64,000 bases of DNA from Cryptomeria japonica. Lineage: Eukaryota > Streptophyta > Pinopsida > Cupressales > Cupressaceae. Under the pieces are notes generated by a model. The model ran no database searches and was not told where the DNA came from. It saw only the letters and a program-made list of their open reading frames with translations. The translations under genes were made by a program, and so were the position numbers. This document shows, piece by piece, positions 47,800 through 60,764 of this stretch (within the stretch, counting starts at the first letter, position 1; each line of letters starts with the position of its first letter). The stretch is taken from the NCBI RefSeq assembly GCF_030272615.1, contig NC_081415.1:505749373-505813372 (forward strand). Direction: 5' to 3'.

Positions 47800-48556
47800 T
47801 CATTGGTTACAGAACTTCTAGGTTTAGCTGATCCAATTCCTTACATAACAGTCTCATGTCTACTGACATTAACGGTTTACAAGGACCTTCATGGGATTGT
47901 GACAGAACCTAAAAAACCAACTACTACAAATCCCCTATCTCTAACAAGCTTCAACTGTCACCATGGAATTAAACCTAATACAACTTTGGTTCCCTTATTT
48001 AGCTAAATTAACACATCATATTATGACTCAACAAAAAATACGGTTCTAATATAATTTTTTGTCTTTCTATATTCCCAAAAGTATGCATCTAATTGATGAT
48101 AAGAATCCTTCTTCAAGTCTTGCAACCATGGAGACTGATATAATTTGATTATAACCGATGTGCATTGATTCCAAGATGAACCATATTCGGTTGAACTATG
48201 AGTTAAGAGTGGAAAACAAATAAACATAGAATAGCTGCAAAATATAGCAAGTTATTGTGACTATAAGATAGAAACCATCCTAGGAGCCTCCAATATATCA
48301 AAAGTTGAGAAAGTAGCAAGCTTACTGTACAAAGAGAGTGATCACTATAAAGTTGTAGTCAAGTTCAAAGCATTGATTTGTGGGAACAAAGGGTATCATA
48401 TGGGGATAGAGCAGTCTCATGAAATATCATGACAGTCATAATCATAATCTAAAGAGTAGTCAAATCTTCAAGATAGATTGGCGATAGTGCAGTCATTCTG
48501 TTGAGCATCAAATCTTAATTAAGTAAAATATCTTGATTTGAGAAATTAAATCATAG
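47800..48556. other. Spacer, no gene seen
   Basis: AT-rich flank between ORF B and the ATCGA repeats. It has no coding pattern longer than about 65 codons and no family signal. Confidence 0.5.
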
Positions 48557-49690
48557 AAGCCATCTCTCTTTGGAAGAAATCATCATTTTCATTGATACCG
48601 TAATAACCCATAAGTTATCGAACAAGTCTAAAAGCATTCTATCAAAGTATCTAAGATTCAAACAGTATCGATGAGACCCAGCGATGTCTCATTGATATAA
48701 AAGGGGCATCGAAGAAAGCAAACGTCAATGAACTTCAGAAAGGACTCATCGAAGATAGTAACTCCATCGATAAAAGATATCAAGGAAAGTGGAGATGGTT
48801 CTCATCGACAAGAAAAGGTCTTCGAGGATATAACACTATTGGTGCAAAAAGACTCACCGAAAAGGATGGTCCCACCAATAAAAGGTATCAAAGAAAGCAG
48901 AGGTGGCCCCCACCGATGAGAAAAGGCTTTCGAAGAAACAATATATTGATGAAAGATAAAGAAGATTCACCGAAAGAAGCATTCTCATCGAAAAAGTGAT
49001 ATTGATAAAATAGAAGCAAACTACATCGATGAATGATATCGATAAGGATATGAGTTTCGAGAGGACAAAAGAAGTCACTGAAGTCCAAAGTCTCTTTGAC
49101 ATGAAACCCAGCGGAAAGCAAAAAGATTTTGATGAGAATGAGTTTCGAGGAGACTAAAAGGCATGTCTCTGATACACATGGTTTCATCGATGGAAGCCAT
49201 CTCTCTTTGGAAGAAATCATCATTTTCATTGATACCGTAATAACCCATAAGTTATCGAACAAGTCTAAAAGCATTCTATCAAAGTATCTAAGATTCAAAC
49301 AGTATCGATGAGACACAATGATGTCTCATCGATATAAAAAGGGCATCAAAGAAAGCAAACGCTGATGAACTTTAGAAAGGACTCATCAAAGACAGTAACT
49401 CCATCGATAAAAGATATCGAGGAAAGTGGAGATGGTTCCCATCGACAAGAAAAGGTCTTCGAGGATATAACACTATGGTGCAAAAAGACTCACCGAAAGG
49501 GATGGTCCCACCAACAAAAGGTATCGAAGAAAGTAGAGGTGGTCCCCATCAATGAGAAAAGGCTTTCGAAGAAACAATATCATCGATGCAAGATAAAGAA
49601 GATTCACCGAAAGAAGCATTCTCATCGAAAAAGTGATATTGATAAAATAGAAGAAAACTACATCGAAAACAACTACAGAAGAAATCAGAT
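48557..49690 (+). repeat. 637-bp tandem repeat of ATCGA-rich sequence downstream of ORF B
   Basis: AAGCCATCTCTCTTTGGAAG begins at 48557 and again at 49194. The copies run in parallel through CATTGATACCGTAATAACCC, AAGATTCAAACAGTATCGATGAG, CACCGAAAG(A)AAGCATTCTCATCG and GATATTGATAAAATAGAAG. Identity is above 90 percent. Inside are shorter ATCGA(T/A)AAAAGATATCGA words shared with 36700-37540. Confidence 0.92.
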
Positions 49691-51580
49691 CAAGATACTT
49701 AATCTGCTATAAAAAGCATTAGTCATTGAAAACAACTAGTGAGTAGGTATACCCGCCTAGGTCCTGCAGAGCCTAAAGTGAGAGAGTTAGTAACCAAGTA
49801 GGTTCACTCTATAAGTTGGCCAAGTCAATTGGAAGGTTTGATCATAGGAGTTGGCATTTCCTTAGAACCTATCGAATCTGTTGATTTGAGACCCAACACA
49901 TTCATTAATTGTTTTGGACATTTCAAGCTATGTTTTCCTTATAGATGGTCAAGTATAGAACAACAACACTCAGAAAATACAGTCTAGAGAGATTGCAGTC
50001 TATAGTAAAGCCAGTAGGCAGTCATACCTAGTACCAAATAAAATGATAGTAATCAAGTCTACTGAGTGAAAAAGAGTAGCGAATAAGTTTCTAAAAGGTC
50101 TTTTCAAACCTTAACAACAGATAACACGTTATTGTTGCAGCATTGTCAAAAATTGACAAGAAAAACACCTTATTACCTCAAGAGGCATAGCAGTCATAGG
50201 GCAGCTCATGTCAAATGTGCAACTCAATACAATAAATAATCTTAGTTTGTAGCCCTATAGCATCATAATGCAGTCCTTGACCAAGTATGCATACAAGAAA
50301 CATCTAGTTCTATTAAGGCACAAGCATCAAAGTCAGAGGTTATGACAACTAGTCAAAAACATCAAGTACAAAAAGTTTAGTCTCAGTCACTAGAACACAA
50401 TTTGCAACATGCATTAGGAGTTGTCCTCCTTACAAATAGTGCAACATTAAAAAGGTATTATCAAAGCTACAACCACAATTCAAAGATAGGACAAAGCTAG
50501 GTACAGTCATAAGTCAAGGCAAATACATAGTTGAAACTTAGTCCAAAATAGTGAAGAAGTGCAATAAATGACATGAGAAGTCTAAAGAAGTATTATAGCA
50601 ATCATGAGTCAAGGATTAATGAAGAGATTTTTTGCATCCATGATACAATCCTTAAAAGCATCCATGATACAATCTCAAACACACTTTTTACCATTCTCTT
50701 GGTGATTGTGCCCAATTGTGTATGTCTTGCTTATGTATGAAAATGGCATTTTGCAGCTTTCCACTGACCATGTATTTGAGATGTGTTTGATTTAGATATG
50801 GCATGAGCTTAGTCGTAGAGTGAGACTAGGGAGTTGGACCATCTCAACCATGGTGCACTTGCATGTGTATATAGTTTTGTGTATTCATTAAAGATTTTCA
50901 TTTAATTTTAATCAACTAAAGAGAAATATTCATGACTTACAAGTAATAAAAAAACTTACAAGGATGAGGCATATTCAATACAAACAAGTAATAAAAAAAC
51001 TTACAAGGATGAGGCATATTCATAACTTTTGCAGTCCCACCTTGGATATCAACACTAGAAGCAACTCATATTGTTCTTGTACAGACAAAACAATATGGGA
51101 GTTCATTATACCCAGCAACTTGTGGTGTTGTTCATGTTGGCTCTGTTGGACCCTGTAATTAAGATTCAATATACATTATTCAATAAGATTAACTATGCAA
51201 CATAATGAAATATTGAAAAGTGTGTTACCTTGTTGAGCTTCGCTTGGTTTTGAGAATAGTTTAATATTTTCTACTTAACAGGGCCAACCACGTGAAGGTG
51301 GAAGCTCATTTGGCCCCTCCCCCCCCCCCCCCTAACATCACTCTAAATTCCCCATTAACATCTTATAACATTCATTCATTCATTCTTTCTACCATTAATA
51401 AAATATAGCATCCATTCATTAATATCACATAACGTTCATTAACACATAACATTGATTAACATTAATTAACACGCAACATTCATCAATATTAATTAACACA
51501 TATCATCCATAATCATTAATTAGCACATAATTACATTCACTAACACATAAAAATCAGTCATTATCAAATAAGTTAGATTA
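49691..51580. other. Spacer with small repeats
   Basis: No gene found. A 45-bp direct repeat (AAGTAATAAAAAAACTTACA... at 50941 and 50986) and a C13 homopolymer near 51318-51331 are present. GTTAACATTAATTAACAC-type AT-rich words fill 51420-51530, probably the subterminal part of the CACTA element that follows. Confidence 0.45.
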
Positions 51581-51599
51581 CAATCATTTCTTTCTTTGT

Positions 51600-54528
51600 T
51601 TTTTCTTTGAAGCTATGAAAAGACTAAGTGGAACATTGATTTCTTCATCATTTCCCCCTCTGCAGATGTTCTGCCAACTGCTCGTGATCTCAATGTATGC
51701 CTAGTCCTATACTAAGGACGAGGACGCTAAAGTGAAGGGGGGTCCTCTGCAATAACAAAGAAAAGGGTTAAATTCAAAAAAAAAAAATATTATTGTTACA
51801 AGTATTTCATTAATTTAGAGAATATAATTGTTGTGCTCTTTACCTGATGGGGCCACATCATTTTGTGTAGCCTCAACCTCAACATGCTGAACACCCTCTA
51901 GATCATCTGGAGTTGAAATAGTAAAGGTTACATTAATGTTGAACACCAATAGCAATTATATTTGTTTAAAGCAATAACAGTGGTCCTCTTTACCTGAGTG
52001 GGGAACATCACATTCTCGATGTTGTGTACCTAGACCATGCTCCACTTGCTCACCACCGACTACATGCTCTAAAATATTAACAAAAAAGGTTACATTAATT
52101 ACTACTCTAATTACAAATTAAGATGTTTAATTATATTAATAGCTAAATAAATAAATTTGAATAGCAAATGAATACCTCCACTACTAGGATGCACATCCGG
52201 ACCTTCATGTGCAGGTGGTGTTTCACAATTAGTAGGCTACATTCCAATGACATGCACATTGTTATCATTGCTTGCTTATTTAAAACAAATATAATCACTT
52301 TATGTTGGAACTCAACATCAATTAGATTATTGGTAAAGTATTCAATTTGAAACAACTTCCATTTAGCATATTTACCTGTGTGACGAATGCACTCGAATGT
52401 TGTGTATGCCCACTCAATTCTTGTAGCCGATCAGCCACGACTGAATAGCCTTGCTGGTAGGCAATTCTCTTGTCATTTTCTGTGGCGCTCTATTGAATTT
52501 AGAGCCTTGTATTTTTGCTTGATACCGTGAATTTTGCTTGCATTGTTTGATAAAAAAAAACGTTTGCAATTTATTAATATTTTGATGCAATATTTCATTT
52601 ACATGAGATACTTACAATTCGTGCAGCAAGTTTCATGTAACCACCAGAGCCGAGTTTGTGTTGCCTGTGCTTTTCTTGCCTTGCCTTGCCTTGGTTGCCT
52701 TTGGCATGTCACTCAGTCTATAAAAAGTTTGAAATATGTTAGATTATATAAATATAAAGAGTAATTAATTAGTACATAATTACATTCTTAATGGTATCTC
52801 GTACCTTCTTCTGGCATCTACTGGTGTATTTCCTTTTTTCCTTTCAATTCTCTCCTTGGCATCCAAAATTAGGTCCTTCTACTCCCTCTTTGGAATCATG
52901 GGGGGACACTCATACTTTAGGTTCCTCTCCAAATGGGTCCTGTATTGGTCCCTCACATACTTTAGATATGTGCCATCTTTTTCAAGGAGCTTGGTTTTGT
53001 CAAAGGTGTCATTTCCAAACCACTCAACCATTTTGTTTGTCAATTCATCTTTTAACCATTTTTCTTGGTCATTCCACCTTTTAAAGCAAAAACAAACCTG
53101 TTAGATTCAGAAATGAACTGAAGCTACATTTATTACACTTCAAGAAATGAATCAAAGGAAAAGTATTCTAGCAATGATATGAAATCAAAAGTGGATTAGG
53201 GTTAGTTCACATATGATGTACCACATTTTACGTATGGTGGGCCCAAATATCTGCAATGCAGTGTCACTAAGATGTTTATAGAAAATATCATTTCCTGCAA
53301 AAAATTCATGGGATCATTAGTCCAAAATGAGTGATCATAAAGTAAATTACAATTAGAGTATATATAATAATAATGTTAAAGTACCTGGAACCTTTTGTAT
53401 CTTTAAGGGAAGCATTTCTTCATCGCTCACCACCAATGTGGCCTACAACGTTCCTGTACTAGCAATACGAGAAGATCCAGGAAATGATGGTATGTTATCA
53501 GTAGTAGTCACCTCTAGCACATCCTCATGTGCATCTCCTCCTGCAAAAAATGAATCCACTATGAAATGGCATAAGAATTCAAGAAAGAACGCTTGAAGGG
53601 AAATAAACACATGACAGAAGATAGAGCAAAAGAGGGATCTACCAACAGTGGGTGGGCTAATATGACGTGCACTAGAGGATGTTTGCATGCTATGTGTTGC
53701 CGACATTATAGTCAGCAATACAGGTGAGGGTAACCTCTGATGAGGCGGCGTTGACATTTGCATAGTAACATTGACAACACCTAAAGAATAATACATTAAA
53801 TATATCAAACATTAAATATATGAAAAGTGCAAGAATTGTAAACAAGGATGAACCTTTATTTTGAAAATTGACAGTATCAAGTATGATGTGTTTTGGGTAC
53901 TCAGAGTGATAAGCCAAGCAAGTGATAATACAAGAAAATCATCATCACCTAAAGATCCTGCAACACTCTGATCGTGGGAACGACTTTCATGAGGGCGGAT
54001 AAATTTCTGTAAAAACAATACGTACATATTTTAGTTAATGACATAAAAGAGAATAAAATATAAACCATCATTGAACTTTTGTTATAATTAAAGCTTTCAT
54101 TACTGCTTACTTGCAATTTTTTTGTTGTCTGAAACAATAATTCCACCCTTTGTTGTATCTCATCAGTGGTAGGATGCATGGCTGCCAAAGCAACAATCTC
54201 TTTTCTAATTTTTGTAAGAGGCATGTTAAAGAATTTCACAAGGTCCGTGGGATATTTAGGGTCATCACTGCTTAACCCTAATGATTCCACATCCCTAGAA
54301 AGGTGCTCAGCAACTGCAACTCCCTTTCCCTTTCCCCGAACATCCGTCTGTGTCAAGAATATCATTAACAATTACAAAATTAGTATAAATCGCTAAAAAA
54401 AAGAACATAATAATGTAATAGTTTGCTTCTACCTAATTTGTACAATTATAATGAGGTTTACTTGCTCGGTAGAAGTGTCGCAAGGTACATCTCTATCTGC
54501 GATATGTGATGGATCCATGTTGGCCTGT
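51600..54528 (-). CDS. CACTA second gene (Transposase_24 / TNPA-like), multi-exon
   Basis: Read minus, exon 1 (54528-54464) begins after an acceptor TTGTCACAG with MDPSHIADRDVPCDTSTEQ and a GTAAAC donor. Exons follow at 54351-54113 (DVRGKGKGVAVAEHLSRDVE, TTDEIQQRVELLFQTTKKLQ), 54008-53948, 53780-53650, 53541-53385 (one TAG stop), 53297-53210 (NDIFYKHLSDTALQIFGPTI) and 53085-52800 with EKWLKDELTNKMVEWFGN, YLKYVRDQYRTHLERNLKYE and VDARRR. The last block is the Transposase_24 core. Short Ser/Pro/acidic exons continue to about 51600. TNPA-type proteins bind subterminal repeats and assist transposition. Exon limits are approximate. Confidence 0.65.
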
Positions 54529-54954
54529 GACAAAGAAAAAATATAAAAAACGTTAGCGAAATTACATCGAACACAACATGAACAACATGAACTTTGTAGA
54601 CAAAAAGAGTATTAAATAATAAAAAGATGTTGTCATCAAAATCATTATAAATTTTTTAATTCCTTACCTTTACTTTATGTAGACTATGCGGGATCCTCAA
54701 CTAAATGGTCACATAAATAGTCACATAGCTAATAAACAATCCAATTTCCTTAAATAAACACAGTTTAAAAATTGTCACATAAATAGTCACACTCCCTATG
54801 TCCATCTCCATATTAAAAGGTGCAGCATGAATTAATTATGTAATGGCATTAGAATTCAAAACAGAATGAATTAATTATGTAAAAAAATTCTATCAAGAAG
54901 TCAATATTAAATAGATAATATACTAATCGCATACATCATACATTTCATTCTTCA

Positions 54955-54985
54955 TCATCATGAACATCAAGGTCATCATCGCCAA

Positions 54986-55037
<52 letters not shown>

Positions 55038-55095
55038 GTCGTCGTCGTCGTCGTCGTCATTGTCATCATCATCATCATCATCATCGTCGTCATTG

Positions 55096-55134
<39 letters not shown>

Positions 55135-55173
55135 ACGTCTTCGCCATCATCATCACCATCATCACCATCACTG

Positions 55174-55217
<44 letters not shown>

Positions 55218-55270
55218 TTCTTCTTCTTCTTCTTCTTCTTCTTCTTCTTCTTCTTCGTCATTGTGAAACT
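54955..55270. repeat. Compound (TCA/TCG/TCT)n microsatellite, poly-Asp/Glu on the minus strand
   Basis: About 100 triplets of TCA, TCG and TCT with few interruptions. On the minus strand the phase continues the TNP2 frame after one TGA stop at 55272 (DDDHD stop QFHNDEEEE...), giving a run of Glu then Asp. Acidic tails are common at the end of CACTA TNP2-associated proteins, so this is probably an expanded acidic tail. Confidence 0.9.
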
Positions 55271-55271
55271 G

Positions 55272-58200
55272 TCAATCATGATCATCATCCACTTCATCTT
55301 CTACTTCTTTGGTATCTTCTTCTTTGGTATCTTCTTCTTCCATCACATTATACTTTATTGGCCTTCCTCTTGGATTATGTCTAACAACAAATGACCAACC
55401 CAGTTTATGTGGAACCTCTGAGTAAAATACTTGCTCACATTGGCTTGGAAGAACATAGGGCTCATCCCCAACTGGTTCAAATGACCTTGTATTTAGCATT
55501 ATAAAACCATTATTATGTTCAATAACAGTTCTATTAGGATCATTTTTATTCAATCGTATCTTGTACCATTTGATGACGAACAAAACTAATTTGAAGGAAT
55601 TAAAGTCACACTCAAGTATATCATCCAAAATGCCATAGTATCGATTTTGAGAATGTTGAGGATGAATGTCATTTCTCGATGAAATATTTGTCACCTCAAA
55701 GACTGCAGTGATGCCAGAGTCACAAGTTTTCTTCATGTCATCCAACTTTTTTATGCGAAATTTATGACCATTGCAGCACATAGCGTTGTGGTGTTTGACT
55801 TGTGATATGTCAAACATGTAAAATTTATTGCATTGTGAGTTGATAAACATATGGGTGATTAATAAATTTATACGTAACTATTTATCTCTTAAACCATATG
55901 CTAAATCAATTTCCCTTTGCATAACATTGGAATCTCCATTACGATGTGCTTCTTTAACCAATGAAGCCACACCTTCCCATGTTAACATGCGTCCAGAATG
56001 TTGACAACGTTCAATCCATACCGTCATCAAATCAAGATTGTTTGCAATATACAAATATAGTGCACCCCACTCTCGACCAACTGTACAAAAAATAAATAGA
56101 CGTCTAACAATCGATTTATTTTAAAGATTAAGAATTAATTAACTACAATAACATCTTATACTTACCTCTCACTTTCCTCAATCTACCTTTCCCCGTCACG
56201 TACTCCCCTTCGAATTTGTTAATGGTGTTGGGATCCCAAATATGATCCATGTGGATCTTTGCTGCAAACTTAGGAAGATATTCAGAAATGTACACCATAG
56301 TTTGGTATACCATATATCCCTCCACCATAGAACCCTCAGGATGTGCTCTTTTTCGAACCAAAGCCTTCAAAAATTTCAAGTGCCTCTCAACCATCCACAT
56401 TGACCTAGTGCGTATAGGTCCACACAATTCAATCTCCTCAACTTGGTGTATGAGGTAGTGTTCTTGTGCATTGAAAAAAGCTGGAGGTAGACACCTTTGC
56501 ATTTCACACATTAAATGAGGAATTTTTCTCTTCCAATATTTTATATCGTCTTTATGGATTTCTTTACATGACAACCACCTACAAGGTATTCAAGATGCAA
56601 AAAAATATATTACATAAGAAGTAAAACAAATCACAAATATAATATCTATACAACGAACTAAACAAATATCACTACTTACCTCATGTATTTCCCAATATCA
56701 TATATTACTTGCTCTACATTATTGTCGAAGTCATCTGGGAGAGATAGAGGTAGAACGTACCACAACAATTATAAAATTATCTTTTCATTTTTTGTAACAT
56801 AATGAAAAGTACACGTACGCGTAGTACTTAAATACATACTAAAAACACAAGAACATGAATTACCTTAATGAAGGTATGCCAATCATGTGTTTTCATCCCT
56901 GGCCCAAATTCACTTTTCTTTGATATGAGATTGTTTATGTTCGCATCAAATCCTGTGGGAAATCGAATTTTTCGTATGACTTCTTTTATAGCATTGCTTT
57001 GTTGGTATGTTAATAACCAAGGAAGCTCACTTATATTAATCTGGTCTCCATGGCTGTTTGATTGAATGACATTTATCATTGCATGATTGGAATCCTGAAT
57101 GTCACTACATATTTTGACAATTTTTTCTTTGTCACACCTTCCATCCAATATTTTCCATAATGTCTCTGTTATATTCTTTCCAATATGCATACTATCAAAC
57201 AAATGAACAATTTGTAATTTCTCGTAGTAGGGCAACCTACTAAATTGTCGGGTATAACTTCTTATTCCCTTAGGAAGGTGATCATTTATGCCTTCATGAC
57301 ATTCATGATCATCAATCACATCATCAGTAAACAAAACAAAATAGAAAAGATGCTTTATGACAAACCAATAGATGGAATGGCATTACCTTGATGATTAATT
57401 CTATTATATTCCAACTTCCACAGGTGAGGTGTCATTCTTCATGGCTTTGATGTATTCTCTTCTTTCCCATTGAAAAGATGTTTTTCAGTATTTCAATACT
57501 TATGATTTTTGTGGAGAAAGTGCCTATACTCATCAAACACCTGCTTTCCTAAACTTTTTGAATGATGAGATTTCATCTTTGGACCACAAATAGAACATGC
57601 AAATTTTCCCTTTGTTTGAAGACCTACAAGATAATGTATAATTGGATTAAATATGATAATTTTTTGAATTATAATGTTCATGCACAACTTAAACACTATA
57701 ACATACCACAAAAATGTGTTAGCCCCGAGGCATCGTGTATTGTCCATAGAAGCATTGCATGGAATTGAAATTGTCTTTGTCCTATTAGTCTAGAGACGTC
57801 ATACATAGTGACACCATTCCATAACTCCAGCAACTTGTCGATAAGAGGCTTGATATATACATTCATATCTTTAACTTGGTACTTACCTGATTGAATGAAC
57901 AAAAACATTACATAATTATTATGACCATTTTACTACAATATTTATAATTAAATTTAGACGACTATATTTAAATGATAAAATACCTGGAACAATCATTGCC
58001 AACATTATGTTCTCCCTCTTTATTGACATCCATGGAGGAATGTTATTGTTGATAACAAAAATAGGCCACACTGAGTAAACAGATTGCATCTCTCCAAATG
58101 GATTGACACCATCCGCTGCCAATGAAAGCCTGAGATTACGAGGTTCTTCTTTGAAGTGTGACCACTTTTCCTCTATGTCCATAAATGTTGAACCATCTAC

Positions 58201-59254
58201 ATGCATTCAAATAATGTCATCTCGACTTCTATTGCATGCATGGTAATCCATAAATTGTGCCAAGCTACTGCACTTGAATAATCATTGCATACGTAGAATA
58301 ATGGGAATATAGCGAAGAACCTTGTGAGGAACCCTTTTTGTTATTTGATCTGTTCGATATCTACTGATATGACATTCAGGGAATTCAGTTCGAAATTCAT
58401 GTTGTTTGTGATATATAATATGATCATTGGGACAAGCATCTATTGCTTGATACTCCATTCCAATATCTTTCATAATGGCAGATAATTCTCGGTATGAGCG
58501 AGGTAGAATATTTGTTATAATAAAGAATATTAATGGTACATCATGATTCACAGTTTATTATGACATATATGACATGCCTTAACATACATGACATTGTTAT
58601 GTTGGATAAACCATTCATAACCTTCAAGTTCACCAACAATAGTACAGCGGATAGAAGAGTTGCCTGCGAGCCTTCGTAAAGGGCCTCAGATGCCTTCTCA
58701 AGTAGAGGGACATTGTGAACAACATCAAGGTCATCTTCATCATCATGATCAGCTGTGCGAGTACTAAATGAGTCATGGATCAATGTATTTGTACCATCAT
58801 CTTCAATTGTGTTTTCTGGCTCATGATCGTCATCTTCCATGGGATCATTATCTTTAGCTTCGATATTCACACCTCCATGTTCATCCACTTCAAAAACCAT
58901 ATTCTTAGGGTAGTGTTGATCCATACCATATGCTCTGGGGTGCTCGACCTATATAAAATTGATATACATAAATAAACCATGATCATGATCTCATCATCAC
59001 GTGATTTATTATGTATATAAATTGTCAAAATGATATAATGAAAAACTTACCAATGGATGATAATAATGTCCACCTTCAATGTGACCATGCAGCCTACAAT
59101 ATTTCTTCGTTGTTTTGATTAGAAGTCTTCTAGTCTTTAACCCCTTACAAATTTTGCACCGACAATAACATTTTCCATCACCTTTTCTTTTCAAGTTAGA
59201 CCACAATCTAGCAATTGTCTCCTTATTTTGTTGTTCGTTGATATTGTCTAACAT
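55272..59254 (-). pseudogene. CACTA (En/Spm) TNP2 transposase, multi-exon
   Basis: Exon 1 (59254-59051) has MLDNINEQQNKETIARLWSN and a GTAAGT donor. Exon 2 starts at 58948 (VEHPRAYGMDQHYPKN) and includes VPLLEKASEALYEGSQATLL. Then LPRSYRELSAIMKDIGMEY with YHACN and LRLSLAADGVNPFGEMQSVY (58150-58080), the TNP2/Transposase_21 core; YIKPLIDKLLELWNGVTMYD; ACSICGPKMKSHHS; VHLFDSMHIGKNITETLWKI; a DUF4218 exon (56574-56143, LPPAFFNAQEHYLIHQVEEI, MWMVERHLKFLKALVRKRAH); and a DUF4216 exon (55850-55272, VLFVIKWYKIRLN). Stops at two CGA-type positions near 58285 and 58207 and a shift near 58620 indicate decay. The protein cuts and rejoins element ends in the nucleus. Confidence 0.85.
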
Positions 59255-59299
59255 GGTCTTTCTTCACAGGCAAGAAAATAGAAATTATTGTCTAACATG

Positions 59300-60760
59300 G
59301 TCTTTCCCTCAGGAGCTAGCAAATACTACTTCCATACTTTAATTCTGTTTTCTCAAAGGACAATCCTAAAAATCCATGCATTGCAAACAACTTTTTACAC
59401 CTTTTTTGGTTGTGGTGGCATCACAGAGAGTTTACATCAATAAATGAAGAACATGCCAATGCTTTTAATGCAGCAGTAGAAGTCTATCTCTTATTCAATA
59501 TCTCTAGTGAAACCCCCATGATCTTTTGTTGGAGTAGAATTTGTTATATTCTAGAAAGGATCTTGTCCTTTGTTGATGGGATATTCATCTACCTCAATAA
59601 ATAATTGTTCTTTTCTCCAACATGAAGTGGAACTAAATGAAGATCTAGTACCATGAAATGAATCCTCAAAAGGATTACTATAGTTAGTTTTGGTAGATAA
59701 TGATCTGGGTAAATTACTAATGTGGCTTTATGAAACATTACGTACTAGCTTAGCATACTCTAACAACTTTGGTGCGACATGCTACATCCAATTAAGTCTC
59801 CATCAGTATCTCTATTGTGTTTATGGATTGGGATTCAATGTACTCTTTTTATACACGTATTTCACTTTCAACTGAGGAGGTTTGTATGTACTTACTTGTC
59901 TTTTGATTGTATCCCTATTTCAAGAATTTCTTCTATCAACAAATCATTTGTTGTAAGTTGTACAAGTGGAAGCTTTAACATGCCTTCCATGCTAGCCTTG
60001 TTGATACATTCAACACCATCTTGTGCAACAAATCTTTAGAACTCCATTTTTCCGAATTGAAGAGTGAGCAGTAGGGACAATCTAGGACACTTACAGAGGC
60101 TTTGCAAGAGAGATAAATAGACCTAAATATTATGGCTTAATAATGATCAATAGGTAAACAGATAAGAAACTCTCAATATCAAAATGACTTTCTCAATTGT
60201 CTTTACTAAAAATGGATAGATTTGCTAATAATGGCTTTATGACTATATATCAACTTTAGACTCAATCCAAGAAGAGCTAGAACTAATATGCGATATCTAG
60301 ATTTATGATCTCTATAATATAACAATCCCATAATTATGTTTCCACGCATCTATACCACAACACAAACATCATGCTACTGTTCAGCCATAGCAATCGATAT
60401 CCTAATTATAGAATGTGAAATATGCACATAAATATGAATAAAGATTAAGAAAAACAAAGAAATATGCTTATTGCAAACATAAATGACTAATGGACAAGAA
60501 TTGAATTCATTGTAGATAGTTTTGAATATCAAATTCACTTATTTGTGTGCATTTAGTAACTCATGTACTTGTGGCCAACTATTTATCTCTTTCATAAATT
60601 AAACACTTATTAATAACATTAAATGACTGGGTAATTATCTTTTAGTTGAAATTGAAAATAAAATATTTTATTTCAGGACAGCTCACACTATTCCCTATCA
60701 TATTTTAGACTCTCGGTTTTGTTAGTAGTGATTTGATGTCTTTGGAGCTGATCATTGCAT
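59300..60760. other. Flank of the CACTA element, possible spliced fragment on minus strand
   Basis: Minus strand 60040-59885 reads RFVAQDGVECINKASMEGML and KLPLVQLTTNDLLIEEILEI, ending at a GTAAGTA donor-like site. A second coding-like patch lies at 59700-59560 (FEDSFHGTRSSFSS). These look like exons of an unrecognised gene or captured fragment. The direct repeat ATTGTCTAACATGGTCTTTC occurs at 59245 and 59286. No terminal CACTA/TAGTG pair could be fixed. Confidence 0.3.
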
Positions 60761-60764
60761 TTCT

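Noticed and set aside
51318-51331. Poly-C run
   Set aside because: A simple homopolymer with nothing conserved around it; it may even be a sequencing length error.
54960-55394. Plus-strand frames of poly-Ile or poly-Ser
   Set aside because: They are readings of the TCA/TCG microsatellite; the coding sense is the minus strand acidic tail.
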